From contig NZ_JQNA01000002.1 in the NCBI RefSeq assembly GCF_000745015.1, positions 3,906,001 through 3,970,000 on the forward strand: DNA of 64,000 nucleotides. Reading direction: 5' to 3'. The stretch is from Burkholderia sp. 9120. Lineage in GTDB: Bacteria > Pseudomonadota > Gammaproteobacteria > Burkholderiales > Burkholderiaceae. This document shows, one piece after another, positions 55,229 through 63,555 of this stretch. Below the pieces are notes generated by a model. The model did no database searches, was not told the origin of the DNA, and was given only the letters and a program-made list of their open reading frames with translations. Both the position numbers and the translations under genes were made by a program. Within the stretch, counting starts at the first letter, position 1, and every line of letters starts with the position of its first letter.

Positions 55229-55741
55229 ATGAACAGCGACACCGCAGCCGCGCAAATCGGCGGCACGCAGCAGAACGATACATTGGCCACATCTGACGGC
55301 CTAACCGGTTTTTTAGAGCAACAACAGAAAATGAACGGAGCATTGAGACTCGATCAGGCCACGATCGTGCTCGTCGAAGACGACCCGGACAGCCGGGAGT
55401 CGTTGACCTTGTTACTCGAAGCGGAAGGCGCGCAGGTCTGCGCCGTTGCGGATGCGGAAGAGGGCGTCGAAGCGGCCTTGCGGCTGTTGCCGGATGCCGT
55501 GGTCTGCGACCTCGATTTGCCGGCCATGGACGGTTTCTACCTGATCCAGCGGCTGCGCGATCACGAGATTCGCGGCGATCACGCGCCTGCGGTGGCGGTG
55601 GCGCTCACGGGTCATACCGACGAAGCCTACCGCTTGCGCAGCATCGGCGAGGGTTTCCAGCATTTCATGACCAAACCCGCTTTGCCCGACGATCTCGTGA
55701 CGCTGCTGCACGACGCGATCGACGCGCGCGCGGCGGGCTAA
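55229..55741 (+). CDS. Single-domain response regulator with N-terminal extension
   Basis: 170 aa. Receiver domain from about residue 43: TIVLVEDDPDSRESL, phospho-Asp in AVVCDLDLPAMDG, and Lys in FMTKPALPDD. No output domain, so it works by protein interaction or as a phosphate relay. The first 40 residues are polar (a start at ATG 55331 would remove most of them). No kinase gene is adjacent. Its receiver could serve one of the hybrid kinases in the window. Confidence 0.85.
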   Translation: MNSDTAAAQIGGTQQNDTLATSDGLTGFLEQQQKMNGALRLDQATIVLVEDDPDSRESLTLLLEAEGAQVCAVADAEEGVEAALRLLPDAVVCDLDLPAMDGFYLIQRLRDHEIRGDHAPAVAVALTGHTDEAYRLRSIGEGFQHFMTKPALPDDLVTLLHDAIDARAAG

Positions 55742-55841
55742 ACAGGTTCATGCCGGGTTGATCGACGGTTGGCGTTTCGGCGCCGTTTCGGTGCCTCCGG
55801 CCGTGACGGCCGCGAAGTCCGTGTGGATCGGGAGGGCCGTG

Positions 55842-56411
55842 CTATTTAGCGGCGACAGCCGCCGCTGAACTCGCCGCGGCTTCTGCTTCCACCGCCTGGC
55901 ACGCGGAACACAATCCCTTCAATTCGATTTCATCGCTGGCGAGGCGGTAGCCCGCGTCTTCGATCTGCGCGACGAGCGCCTGACGCAGTTTCGGCTGATG
56001 CAGTTCGGTCACGTTGCCGCACTGCTGGCAGACCACGAGAATGCCGTGCTGGCACTGCGTCAGATCGTGGCACACCGTGAAGGCGTTGATCGATTCGATC
56101 CGATGCACGAGCCCGGCGGTCAGCAGGAAATCCAGCGCCCGGTACACCGTGGGCGGCGCCGAGCCCGGATGGATCTGGCGCATGTCGTCGAGCAACGAAT
56201 AGGCCTTGGTGGCGCGGCCGGAATTCAGCAGCAATTCAAGCACTTTGCGGCGAATCGGCGTGAGTTTTTCGCCGCGTTCGCGGCAATATTCGTCTGCGAG
56301 CGTCAGCGCGGCTTCCTGCGAAGCGCCGTGCGTGTGCCCCGGCTCATGGGCATGCGCAGTGGCGGCGGAGGGGGCTTTGGCGGCGAGCGCGGCGGGCTTG
56401 GCGGTCTTCAT
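55842..56411 (-). CDS. zur: Zinc uptake regulator (Zur, Fur family)
   Basis: 189 aa. A His-rich lead (HAHEPGHTHG) precedes the winged helix (LTPIRRKVLELLL, PPTVYRALDFLLTAGLVHRIES). The structural zinc Cys pairs are CQQC and CSAC. The YRALDFLL and HRIES segments match E. coli Zur rather than Fur, by memory. It represses zinc-uptake genes when zinc is bound. No zinc transporter gene is in this window. The His-rich start and Ala-rich end are extra. Confidence 0.85.
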   Translation of the reverse strand: MKTAKPAALAAKAPSAATAHAHEPGHTHGASQEAALTLADEYCRERGEKLTPIRRKVLELLLNSGRATKAYSLLDDMRQIHPGSAPPTVYRALDFLLTAGLVHRIESINAFTVCHDLTQCQHGILVVCQQCGNVTELHQPKLRQALVAQIEDAGYRLASDEIELKGLCSACQAVEAEAAASSAAAVAAK

Positions 56412-56548
56412 ACGTCGATTATAAAGGTCAGCGCGCCGCGCCGTGCTGGGTGCTCACGATGTGCCCGGCGGCGCGCTCACGCGATGCGAGCCGGCCAACG
56501 TCGGCCGGCTCTTCGCTGTCGAGCGACGCTCCGTAGCTCAGCCGCGGC

Positions 56549-57175
56549 TCAGGTCAGCGGAAAATCAATGTACTTCTTGAAACCCGTGCGCGTCGCAAGA
56601 CGCGAATACCAGCGCTCCAGATTCGGCAGCGCCGGGCGCTCCACGCCGTCGAGCCCGAACCAGCGTTTCGCGTACGCGCCGATCACGATATCGGCCAGCG
56701 TGAACTTCTCGCCTTCGAGGAAAAAGCGCGCCTGCAGATGGTTGTCCAGCGTGCGCCACAGCGCGGTGACCGCGGCGAAATCGGTAGCGAGTTTGGCGTT
56801 GTCGCGCTCGGCCGCCGGCGTGCGCACGAGCGCCCAGAACACCGGACGCTCAGCGGGCTGCAGCGTGGACAGCGACCAGTCCAGCCAACGATCGACACTC
56901 GCGCGGACCTTCGGCTCGGCCGGATACAGCAGGCTCGCTTCACCGTATTGCAGCACCAGATAACGCAGGATCGCGTTCGATTCCCACAGCACGAAGTCGT
57001 CGTCGACCAGCGTCGGAATCTTGCCGGTCGGGTTCATCGCGAGATAGTCGGCCTCGTTGTTGCGGCCGAATTGCAGACCCGCGTCGATGCGCTCGTACGG
57101 CAGCACCAGTTCATCGCAACACCACAACACCTTCTGGACGTTGACCGAGTTGGTGCGTCCCCAGATCGTAATCAT
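56549..57175 (-). CDS. Glutathione S-transferase
   Basis: 208 aa. The thioredoxin-like N-domain has TIWGRTNSVNVQKVLW (catalytic Ser/Asn type) and the glutathione-binding cis-Pro and NPTGKIPTLVDDDFVLWESNAILRYL. The helical C-domain ends FKKYIDFPLT. AAAGGAT precedes ATG 57175; the frame stays open much further upstream without protein-like features. Substrate unknown. Confidence 0.92.
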   Translation of the reverse strand: MITIWGRTNSVNVQKVLWCCDELVLPYERIDAGLQFGRNNEADYLAMNPTGKIPTLVDDDFVLWESNAILRYLVLQYGEASLLYPAEPKVRASVDRWLDWSLSTLQPAERPVFWALVRTPAAERDNAKLATDFAAVTALWRTLDNHLQARFFLEGEKFTLADIVIGAYAKRWFGLDGVERPALPNLERWYSRLATRTGFKKYIDFPLT

Positions 57176-57340
57176 CCGGTCAATCCTTTTCTTGGCAAAG
57201 TTGGCAAGCCGCGCCGGCTGCGCGGCGTTCAGCCGGTAACGATACACGATGCGCGCGCCTTTGCGGAGCGCGGGTGAAGCCGTTCGGCAATTCCCACGCG
57301 TTGCGTACAATGGCCGCTCCCGAATACGACGAGGCACCGG

Positions 57341-59026
57341 ATGGCCCGCATTGTCCCCGACGACTGGAAGAGCCTCGCCGCCACCGGCGCGGCGGCCCGC
57401 GAACGCGAAACCCTCGCGCTGCTGGAAACAGCGCTGTCCGATGACTACACCGTTTATCACGGCGTGCACTGGACGCGCCTGAACCAGAATTTTTCGGTGT
57501 TCGGCGAGGCCGACTTCGTGATCGTCAGTCCCGCTGGGCGCGTGATGATCGTCGAACAGAAAACGGGGTTTCTGCGCGAGACGTCGAAAGGGCTCGTCAA
57601 GGTGCATCTGCAGACCGAGCGCAATGTGGCGATCGCGCTCGCGCACACCGTCGAGGGATTGCACCGGCGTCTCACCGCGGCGTTCGGCGCGGGCACCTAT
57701 TTCGTCGAGGAACTGCTGTACTGCCCGGATCATGTCGTCAAAGACGCGTCGATTGCCGGCGTGAATCCCGCGCGTATCGTCGACGCGACGCGCAAGGACC
57801 GGCTCGCGGCGGTGATTCGCGAGGCGTTGCCGGTGGACGAAGCACGCCTTGCCTGCGCGCCGAAAATCCACCATTTTCTCGCCGACGAACTCGCGCTCAC
57901 GCCCGACGCGAGCGCGCTGGTCGGCCAGGCCGGCACGCTCGTCACGCGCCTCGCGGGCGGTCTCGCCACCTGGGCGCGGCGGCTCGAATTCGCGCCGTTC
58001 CGCCTGCGGGTGATCGGCACGGCCGGCTCCGGCAAGACGCAACTCGCGGTGCAGGTCATGAAAGACGCGGTGGCGCGCGGGCAGCGGCCTTTGTACGTGT
58101 GCTTCAACCGGCCGCTGGCGGACCACATCGTGCGGGTCGCGCCGCCCGAGGCGAAGGTGGCGAACTATCACCAGCTGTGCGACTGGATTGCGCGCGACGC
58201 GGGCCGCGAGCCGGACTTCCAGGCCGGCGACGTCTTCAATCAGCTCGAAACGACGTTCGCTGACACGCCTATCGACGCGCGCTGGCAATTCGACGTGCTG
58301 ATCGTCGATGAAGGTCAGGACTTCCAGCAACCGTGGGTCGCGGCGCTCGAACGCCTGCTGCGTCCCGGCGCCGCGTGGTGGTGGCTCGAAGATCCGCTGC
58401 AGAATCTGTACATGCGTGAACCGGTGGCGCTGCCCGGCTGGACCACGCTGAAGGAAACCACCAACTACCGCAGCCCGCGCGACATTCTCGACTATGTGCG
58501 CGATGTGGTCGGCGGCTCGGTGCCGGTCGCGGCGGCGCTCGCGTCGGGCAGTCCGTTCGACGGCTCCGATATTTCGCTATCGGTCTACGACGAAGCGAAC
58601 GCCGCCGAAGGCAGCATCGACGCCACCAAGCGCGCGATCACGCAGGCGTTGTCGCTCGGCTTTCGCAAACAGGACATCGTGGTGCTGTCGTTTCGCGGCC
58701 GCGAAGGGTCGGCGATGAGCGCGCTGGATCATCTCGGCCCGCACCGGCTGCGCAGTTTCACCGGCAAATACGATCTGTTCGGCAACCCGGAGTATCGCGA
58801 AGGCGACGTGCTGTTCGAGTCGATCTATCGCTTCAAGGGGCAGGCGGCGCCGTGCGTGATTTTCACCGAGGTCGACTTCGATACATTCGACGAGCGGATC
58901 GCGCGCAAGCTGTTCGTCGGCGCAACACGCGCGACGATGAAGCTGATCATGGTCGCCTCGCAGCGGGCCGCGCGGCATCTGCACTTGCGCGACGGCAAGG
59001 AAGCGCGAGACGCGAAAGACAGCTAG
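57341..59026 (+). CDS. NERD-domain nuclease-like protein with SF1 helicase module
   Basis: 561 aa. Residues 20-140 form a NERD domain, with D58 and E72-x-K74 (ADFVIV, IVEQKTG) in the PD-(D/E)xK style. A UvrD-like ATPase follows: Walker A GTAGSGKT (226-233), Walker B VDEGQDF (323-329), the ETTNYRSPRDI motif and the final VGATRATMKLIMVAS motif VI. It is shorter than UvrD and lacks large 2B insertions. It may process DNA or RNA ends. GAGG precedes ATG 57341. One base separates its stop from the stop of the convergent PRTase-HAD gene. Confidence 0.87.
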   Translation: MARIVPDDWKSLAATGAAARERETLALLETALSDDYTVYHGVHWTRLNQNFSVFGEADFVIVSPAGRVMIVEQKTGFLRETSKGLVKVHLQTERNVAIALAHTVEGLHRRLTAAFGAGTYFVEELLYCPDHVVKDASIAGVNPARIVDATRKDRLAAVIREALPVDEARLACAPKIHHFLADELALTPDASALVGQAGTLVTRLAGGLATWARRLEFAPFRLRVIGTAGSGKTQLAVQVMKDAVARGQRPLYVCFNRPLADHIVRVAPPEAKVANYHQLCDWIARDAGREPDFQAGDVFNQLETTFADTPIDARWQFDVLIVDEGQDFQQPWVAALERLLRPGAAWWWLEDPLQNLYMREPVALPGWTTLKETTNYRSPRDILDYVRDVVGGSVPVAAALASGSPFDGSDISLSVYDEANAAEGSIDATKRAITQALSLGFRKQDIVVLSFRGREGSAMSALDHLGPHRLRSFTGKYDLFGNPEYREGDVLFESIYRFKGQAAPCVIFTEVDFDTFDERIARKLFVGATRATMKLIMVASQRAARHLHLRDGKEARDAKDS

Positions 59027-59027
59027 T

Positions 59028-59975
59028 TCAGTGCCACGCGCGCGCACCGACCAGCATGCCGGTTTGCATCTGTGCGTCCCACCAGATCACGCGCAGCAAC
59101 GGCGCTTGTTGCGCGATCAACAATGCCTGCACCGGGTCGCTCTCGACAAAATGCGTGACGCCGCCGCGCAATGCGGCGGCCGCCTTATGAGCGGCGGCGC
59201 CGGCGGAACTTTCGTCGTGCGTGCCGGGCGTGCGCATGACCAGTTGCAGATGCCCGAAACCGTGCCGCTTCAACCACACCTCGGTGCGCGCGCGGTCCAG
59301 TTCCGGCCGGCCGGTGATGATCGTGCGAACGCGTTGCAGATCGATATCCGGCAGCTCGTCGAACGGCAGCAGCGCGTCGCGTTCTTCAAGCGCGGCGGCC
59401 AGGTCTTCATCGTAGCGGGCGAGCGGCACGTCGGGCAGCAGAATGCCGTCGAGGTCGATCGCGTACGTCGCGTATTCGTGGTCTTCCGCCATTGCAGGTG
59501 CGGCGCCGGCTTCGACGCGCGCCCAGTCGTCGCGATAACGCTCGGTGTACGCCTGGCGCTCCCACGGAAACAGCGCGAAGTAGCCGCGCGCGTCGATCGC
59601 GTAGTCGGGTTGCGCGCGGCTCAGGTCGTCCACTGCGCCGGTCAGTGTTCTGACGTCGAGCCCATGTTGCTGCAGAAACGCGATGCAGTCCGTCAGCGTG
59701 AAACCGCGTCCGGCGATGTCCTCGCATAACAGCACGCGCGAACCCGCAGGCGGGATCGGCAGCGTCGAATCCCAGGCCACCGTGCGCGACTGCCGGTCAT
59801 AGCGCAAAAACGCCACCGGCGTGCCGACCGCATGCGACACCATCAACGCAAGCGGCGCACCGCCGCGCAGAATGCCGATCGCGAGCGTAAAACGCTCCGC
59901 CAGCAACGCGGGTTGCAACGACTCGATCCAGTGATCGAGCTGTTCGTACGTCAAGGGCAAAACCGGCTTGTTCAT
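59028..59975 (-). CDS. Phosphoribosyltransferase-HAD fusion protein
   Basis: 315 aa. The N-terminal PRTase has ILRGGAPLALMVSHAVG and the PRPP loop VLLCEDIAGRGFTLTDC (81-97). The C-terminal half resembles a HAD hydrolase, with DLDGILLPD (D174, D176), IITGRPELDR (motif II) and a late VESDPVQ. This pairing occurs in some tellurite-resistance/stress gene clusters by memory. No ter genes are present here. It could salvage or make a nucleotide-like compound. Function not known. Confidence 0.8.
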   Translation of the reverse strand: MNKPVLPLTYEQLDHWIESLQPALLAERFTLAIGILRGGAPLALMVSHAVGTPVAFLRYDRQSRTVAWDSTLPIPPAGSRVLLCEDIAGRGFTLTDCIAFLQQHGLDVRTLTGAVDDLSRAQPDYAIDARGYFALFPWERQAYTERYRDDWARVEAGAAPAMAEDHEYATYAIDLDGILLPDVPLARYDEDLAAALEERDALLPFDELPDIDLQRVRTIITGRPELDRARTEVWLKRHGFGHLQLVMRTPGTHDESSAGAAAHKAAAALRGGVTHFVESDPVQALLIAQQAPLLRVIWWDAQMQTGMLVGARAWH

Positions 59976-60194
59976 GACTCTTTGGGGGCGCTGTCGAGCG
60001 CATATGGGACGAGTGTCTCCGAGGCGATGCGGCGTCCGGCGTCGAGCGCAGCGGCGGGGCCTCGTTTTTGAGACAGAGAATTTTGGCGATATTATGCATG
60101 CGGTTCAACGATTGCGCGTCGGGGTGACGCGCGTCACCGGCGTGGCGCCGCAGAGCGCCGCCCGCAAGAAACAGATAACGGAATAGAAAAACAG

Positions 60195-60779
60195 ATGACC
60201 AAGGCGATCGTAACGGCGCAGGGTAGAACTGCCGTCCATAGAAACACGCGTAGCAGCGCGCACATCGGTGCGCGCTGGGCGAGTGGCCTGATGTTCGCGC
60301 TGGCCGGGTTCGGCGCGCATGCGCAACCGGCGTCGGCGCCATCCGCGCCATTGGCACCTTTAACGCTCGACGTGACGGGCAAGATCGGCAAGACTACCGA
60401 TGCTGCGCACCGCGTGTATCACTTCACGGAGGCGCAACTGCTCGCGCTGCCGGTCCACTCGATCACCACCGCCACCACATGGACGCCGCGCTCCACCTTC
60501 ACAGGACCGCTGCTGGCGGATATTCTGAAGGCGGTCGGCGCGACCGGCAGCGAGGTCGAGATCCATACGCTCGACGACTACACCTACAGCGTGCCGGTGT
60601 CCGACTGCGATCGCTACGGCGTGGTCGTTGCATACAGCATGAACGGCCGGCGCCTGAAGATCAGCGACTTCGGGCCGCTGTTTCTCATCTATCCGCGCGA
60701 TGCGTTTCCCGATGAACTCACGGGCGCCTCGGGCGATTCGAAATTCGTATGGCAGATCAAGGCACTCATCGTCAAATAG
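60195..60779 (+). CDS. Periplasmic molybdopterin-domain-like protein lacking the Mo-ligand Cys (PruR-like)
   Basis: 194 aa with a signal peptide (hydrophobic part 30-42, cleavage after GAHA). It matches the sulfite-oxidase-type molybdopterin domain: LTLDVTGKI, FTEAQLLALP, FTGPLLADILKAVGA, YSVPVSDCDRYGVVVAYSMNGRRL and the RDAFPDE end. In true enzymes the Cys ligand sits in RCVEAW-type sequence; here it reads TTATTW (91-96), so a Mo centre is unlikely. Such proteins, for example PruR of Agrobacterium (from memory), bind pterins and control a membrane sensor. The next gene, a hybrid kinase, overlaps its 3' end by 31 bases, suggesting it is that partner. Confidence 0.8.
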   Translation: MTKAIVTAQGRTAVHRNTRSSAHIGARWASGLMFALAGFGAHAQPASAPSAPLAPLTLDVTGKIGKTTDAAHRVYHFTEAQLLALPVHSITTATTWTPRSTFTGPLLADILKAVGATGSEVEIHTLDDYTYSVPVSDCDRYGVVVAYSMNGRRLKISDFGPLFLIYPRDAFPDELTGASGDSKFVWQIKALIVK

Positions 60780-62611
60780 TGCGCCGTCCGTGGCGCCGTG
60801 TTCTTTACGTGCTGATCTGGCTAACCGCGCTCGCGGCGCCGGCCGGCGCGATCGGCTACCTGCTGTATGCGAACCTGCTGAACCCGCGCACCACCGAGCA
60901 ATTGACCGGCACGTACGACGGTTTCTACTGGGACGCCGCGCAACTGCAAATCGCTTACGCGCGTTTCGAGAATCAGTTGCTGCTGTATCAATCGGGTGTC
61001 GACGACGACTATCAGCGGCTGGTGCTGCGCTATGAGTTGCTGCAATCGAAGCTGCACGTGATGGCCGGTTCGACGCGCCGCCTGACCACGCAACTGACGC
61101 TGCTGCAACGCCAGCTCGACGAAATCAGATCGCTCGACCATGTGCTCGCCGACTTTCAGCCTGAAGTCGAGGCGTTGCAGACAGACCGCACTCAAGCCAA
61201 TCAGATCGTCGCCGAATTGCGCGAGCATTGGAACGAGGTCAACGATCTCGCGCTGAGCCGCCGCTTCGCCGACGTCGCCGATCGCGAAGCGATGAACCGC
61301 GATTTCATCGACAAACGCCGCATGCTGTTCGCCGGTGGGATGTTGCTGCTGTTGCTGTCGGCGGCCGCGACGCTGTTGCTGGTGCTCAACGGCCGGCGCC
61401 GCACGCGTCTGATGCATCAGCAGCATGCGGCGCTCGAGGCCGAACACCAGGCGAGCCGCGCGGCGCGCGAGGCGAGTCTCGCCAAAGACGCGTTCCTCGG
61501 CATGATCAGCCACGAACTGCGCACGCCGTTGCATGCGATCGTTTCCTCGATCGAACTGCTGGGCTTCAACTATCACTCCGAGGCCGACCGCAAGGTGATC
61601 CAGCGGCTCGAAACCGCGGGACGGCATCTCGAAGCGCAGATGAAAGACCTCACCGACTACGCGCGCCTGGGCGCCGGCAAGCTCGAATTGCGGCATGAGC
61701 ATTTCGAGCCGCGCGAGCTGCTGGCGTCGATTATCGACGAGCATGCCATGTCGGCCGAGGCGCGCGGCCTGCGGCTCGAAAGCGAGGTGAGCGGCATGAG
61801 CGGTCTGGTCGATTCCGATCCGCACCGGATCCGCCAGATCGTCAACAACCTGGTCACCAACGCGATCCGCTATACCGAGACCGGCACCGTGCGGGTGCAA
61901 TTGAAGCGGCGGCCCGCGGTGCTGATTTTCGTTGTCAGCGATACCGGGCCGGGCGTGCCGCATGCGCAGATTCCGCTGATCTTCCAGGAGTTCACGCAAC
62001 TGGACGGCTCGCGCACGCGTCGCTTTGAAGGGGCGGGCATGGGGCTGACCATCGTGCAGGGGCTGGTGAAACTGTTCGGCGGCACCGTCGACGTGGCGAG
62101 CACGGTCGGCGAGGGCACCACCTTCACCGTGACGATTCCGGTCGCGGCGGTGGCCGTGGCCGGGCCGCCGGGCGTGCCGGCGCACACCGAGCCGGGCGGC
62201 GCGCGCCCCTGCGTGCTGATCGTCGACGACAATCGGCTGATCCGCGAATCGCTCAGCGAAATGGTCGCGCATATGGAGTTCGACGCGCACGCGGTCGGCA
62301 ACGCCGACGCCGCGCTCGCCTGGCTCGACGCGCGCCGCTGCGACGTGGTGCTACTCGATCTGCATATGCCGGAGCGCGACGGCTACACGTTTCTGGCGGA
62401 CTTCGCCGGGAGGAACGGGCCGTCGTCGGGCGTGCCGGTGATCGTGGTCAGCGCGTATGCGCCGGAGCCGGAAGCAACAGGAAAAGCCGGAGACGAAACA
62501 GAGAGAGAAGCCGGCGCGCAGCCGTTCTTCGAAGCGTTATTAAAGCCGGTACATTACGAAGATCTGCGCAACGCGTTGCAGCGTGCGTTGGCGTCGCGGC
62601 ATACGGTGTAA
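60749..62611 (+). CDS. Hybrid sensor histidine kinase, partner of the molybdopterin-like protein
   Basis: 620 aa. Membrane helix 1 at about 18-42, a periplasmic mainly helical region (43-190), helix 2 at about 192-214. HisKA H255 in FLGMISHELRTPLH, N-box VNNLVTNAIRYT, G1 DTGPGVP, G2 GAGMGLTIV, then a receiver with D537 in VVLLDLHMP. It overlaps the upstream gene, so the pair is translationally coupled; the periplasmic domain may read the pterin-like protein. It faces the BetR-REC gene at 62701-63555, a likely phosphorelay target. Confidence 0.93.
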   Translation: MADQGTHRQIVRRPWRRVLYVLIWLTALAAPAGAIGYLLYANLLNPRTTEQLTGTYDGFYWDAAQLQIAYARFENQLLLYQSGVDDDYQRLVLRYELLQSKLHVMAGSTRRLTTQLTLLQRQLDEIRSLDHVLADFQPEVEALQTDRTQANQIVAELREHWNEVNDLALSRRFADVADREAMNRDFIDKRRMLFAGGMLLLLLSAAATLLLVLNGRRRTRLMHQQHAALEAEHQASRAAREASLAKDAFLGMISHELRTPLHAIVSSIELLGFNYHSEADRKVIQRLETAGRHLEAQMKDLTDYARLGAGKLELRHEHFEPRELLASIIDEHAMSAEARGLRLESEVSGMSGLVDSDPHRIRQIVNNLVTNAIRYTETGTVRVQLKRRPAVLIFVVSDTGPGVPHAQIPLIFQEFTQLDGSRTRRFEGAGMGLTIVQGLVKLFGGTVDVASTVGEGTTFTVTIPVAAVAVAGPPGVPAHTEPGGARPCVLIVDDNRLIRESLSEMVAHMEFDAHAVGNADAALAWLDARRCDVVLLDLHMPERDGYTFLADFAGRNGPSSGVPVIVVSAYAPEPEATGKAGDETEREAGAQPFFEALLKPVHYEDLRNALQRALASRHTV

Positions 62612-62700
62612 AGCGGCGCTGCCGGCGCGCGAAGTAGAGATGGGCTCAACCTGAGCACGCACCTTCAGCCCGCTGGCGGCGCGTTCGGCGCTACGGGCGG

Positions 62701-63555
62701 TTACGGACGATTAAGCCGCTTGGAGAGGTCGGCGACCAGGATCGCCATGCGCGCGGGCTTTTCGTAGCACGCGACGTCGTAATTGCGGATCACCTGGCTG
62801 ATCTCCGATTCGCTGGCCTTGCCGGTCAGCAGCTCGCCGGTCAGCACGAAGATCGGCGCGTCCGGATTTTCCGACGCGCGTATCGCGCGAATCGCCGCCG
62901 CCGAAGTCTGCGAGCCGAACAGCCAGTCGATCACCACGCCGTCGAACACCTGCGTTTGCAGTTGCTCGGTGAAGGCCGCGAGTCCGTAGATCGCAACCGC
63001 CGTGAAGCCGCTACGCTCCAGATAGTCGCGCAGGTTGTCGGCGCTGGCCTGATCGTCGTCGACCACCGCGATGGCCGGTTTGTCGGTTTCGGCGCGGCGC
63101 GGATAGATCTCGATCTTGTGGACTTCGTACGCGCTTTGATACAGCGTGCCGTCGTGCCGCGCTACGCGCCATTGGCCGAGCCGCGAATAGGCGACGAATT
63201 CCGGCCGGCTGCCCGCTTCGAGCGCGGCGCCCACCCAGGCGGTGCACGCCAGTTCGATCGCGCCGATGCTGAAGATGGCTTCCTGGGCGATCGCGCCGAC
63301 CATGCCCGGATCGAGCGATTGCGCGCCGAACAGTTGCGCGGCCGGTTCGCCGTATACCTCGGCGACTTTCTTGATCTGCGACAAGGTCCAGGGACTGTTG
63401 CCGCGCAGCTTGCGGTGCCCCTGGGAAAAACTCAGATCGAGAATCCGGCATAGCTCCGTGGTTTGCTGGCGCTTGCCGATTCCGTGACGGCTCATCAACT
63501 CGCGCACGCGCTCGGCGACTGCGATGGAGTCAGGTGAGTGTGTTTCGTTGGCCAT
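62701..63555 (-). CDS. BetR-domain DNA-binding protein with C-terminal receiver domain
   Basis: 284 aa. The N-terminal BetR-type helix-turn-helix (AVAERVRELMSRHGIGKRQQ, LDLSFSQGHRKLRG, PWTLSQIKKVAEVYGEP) is followed by a middle region (90-155) and a receiver domain (160-280) with D210 in VVIDWLFG. Having the DNA-binding domain before the receiver is opposite to most regulators. ATG 63555 is the first Met before the HTH. It faces the hybrid kinase at 60749-62611, a probable partner. A long hairpin lies 59 bp upstream of its start. Confidence 0.85.
   Translation of the reverse strand: MANETHSPDSIAVAERVRELMSRHGIGKRQQTTELCRILDLSFSQGHRKLRGNSPWTLSQIKKVAEVYGEPAAQLFGAQSLDPGMVGAIAQEAIFSIGAIELACTAWVGAALEAGSRPEFVAYSRLGQWRVARHDGTLYQSAYEVHKIEIYPRRAETDKPAIAVVDDDQASADNLRDYLERSGFTAVAIYGLAAFTEQLQTQVFDGVVIDWLFGSQTSAAAIRAIRASENPDAPIFVLTGELLTGKASESEISQVIRNYDVACYEKPARMAILVADLSKRLNRP

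Noticed and set aside
57178..58330. N-terminal extension of the GST frame to 593 codons
   Set aside because: The extension is antisense to the NERD-helicase gene; the GST fold starts exactly at ATG 57175 with a ribosome site.
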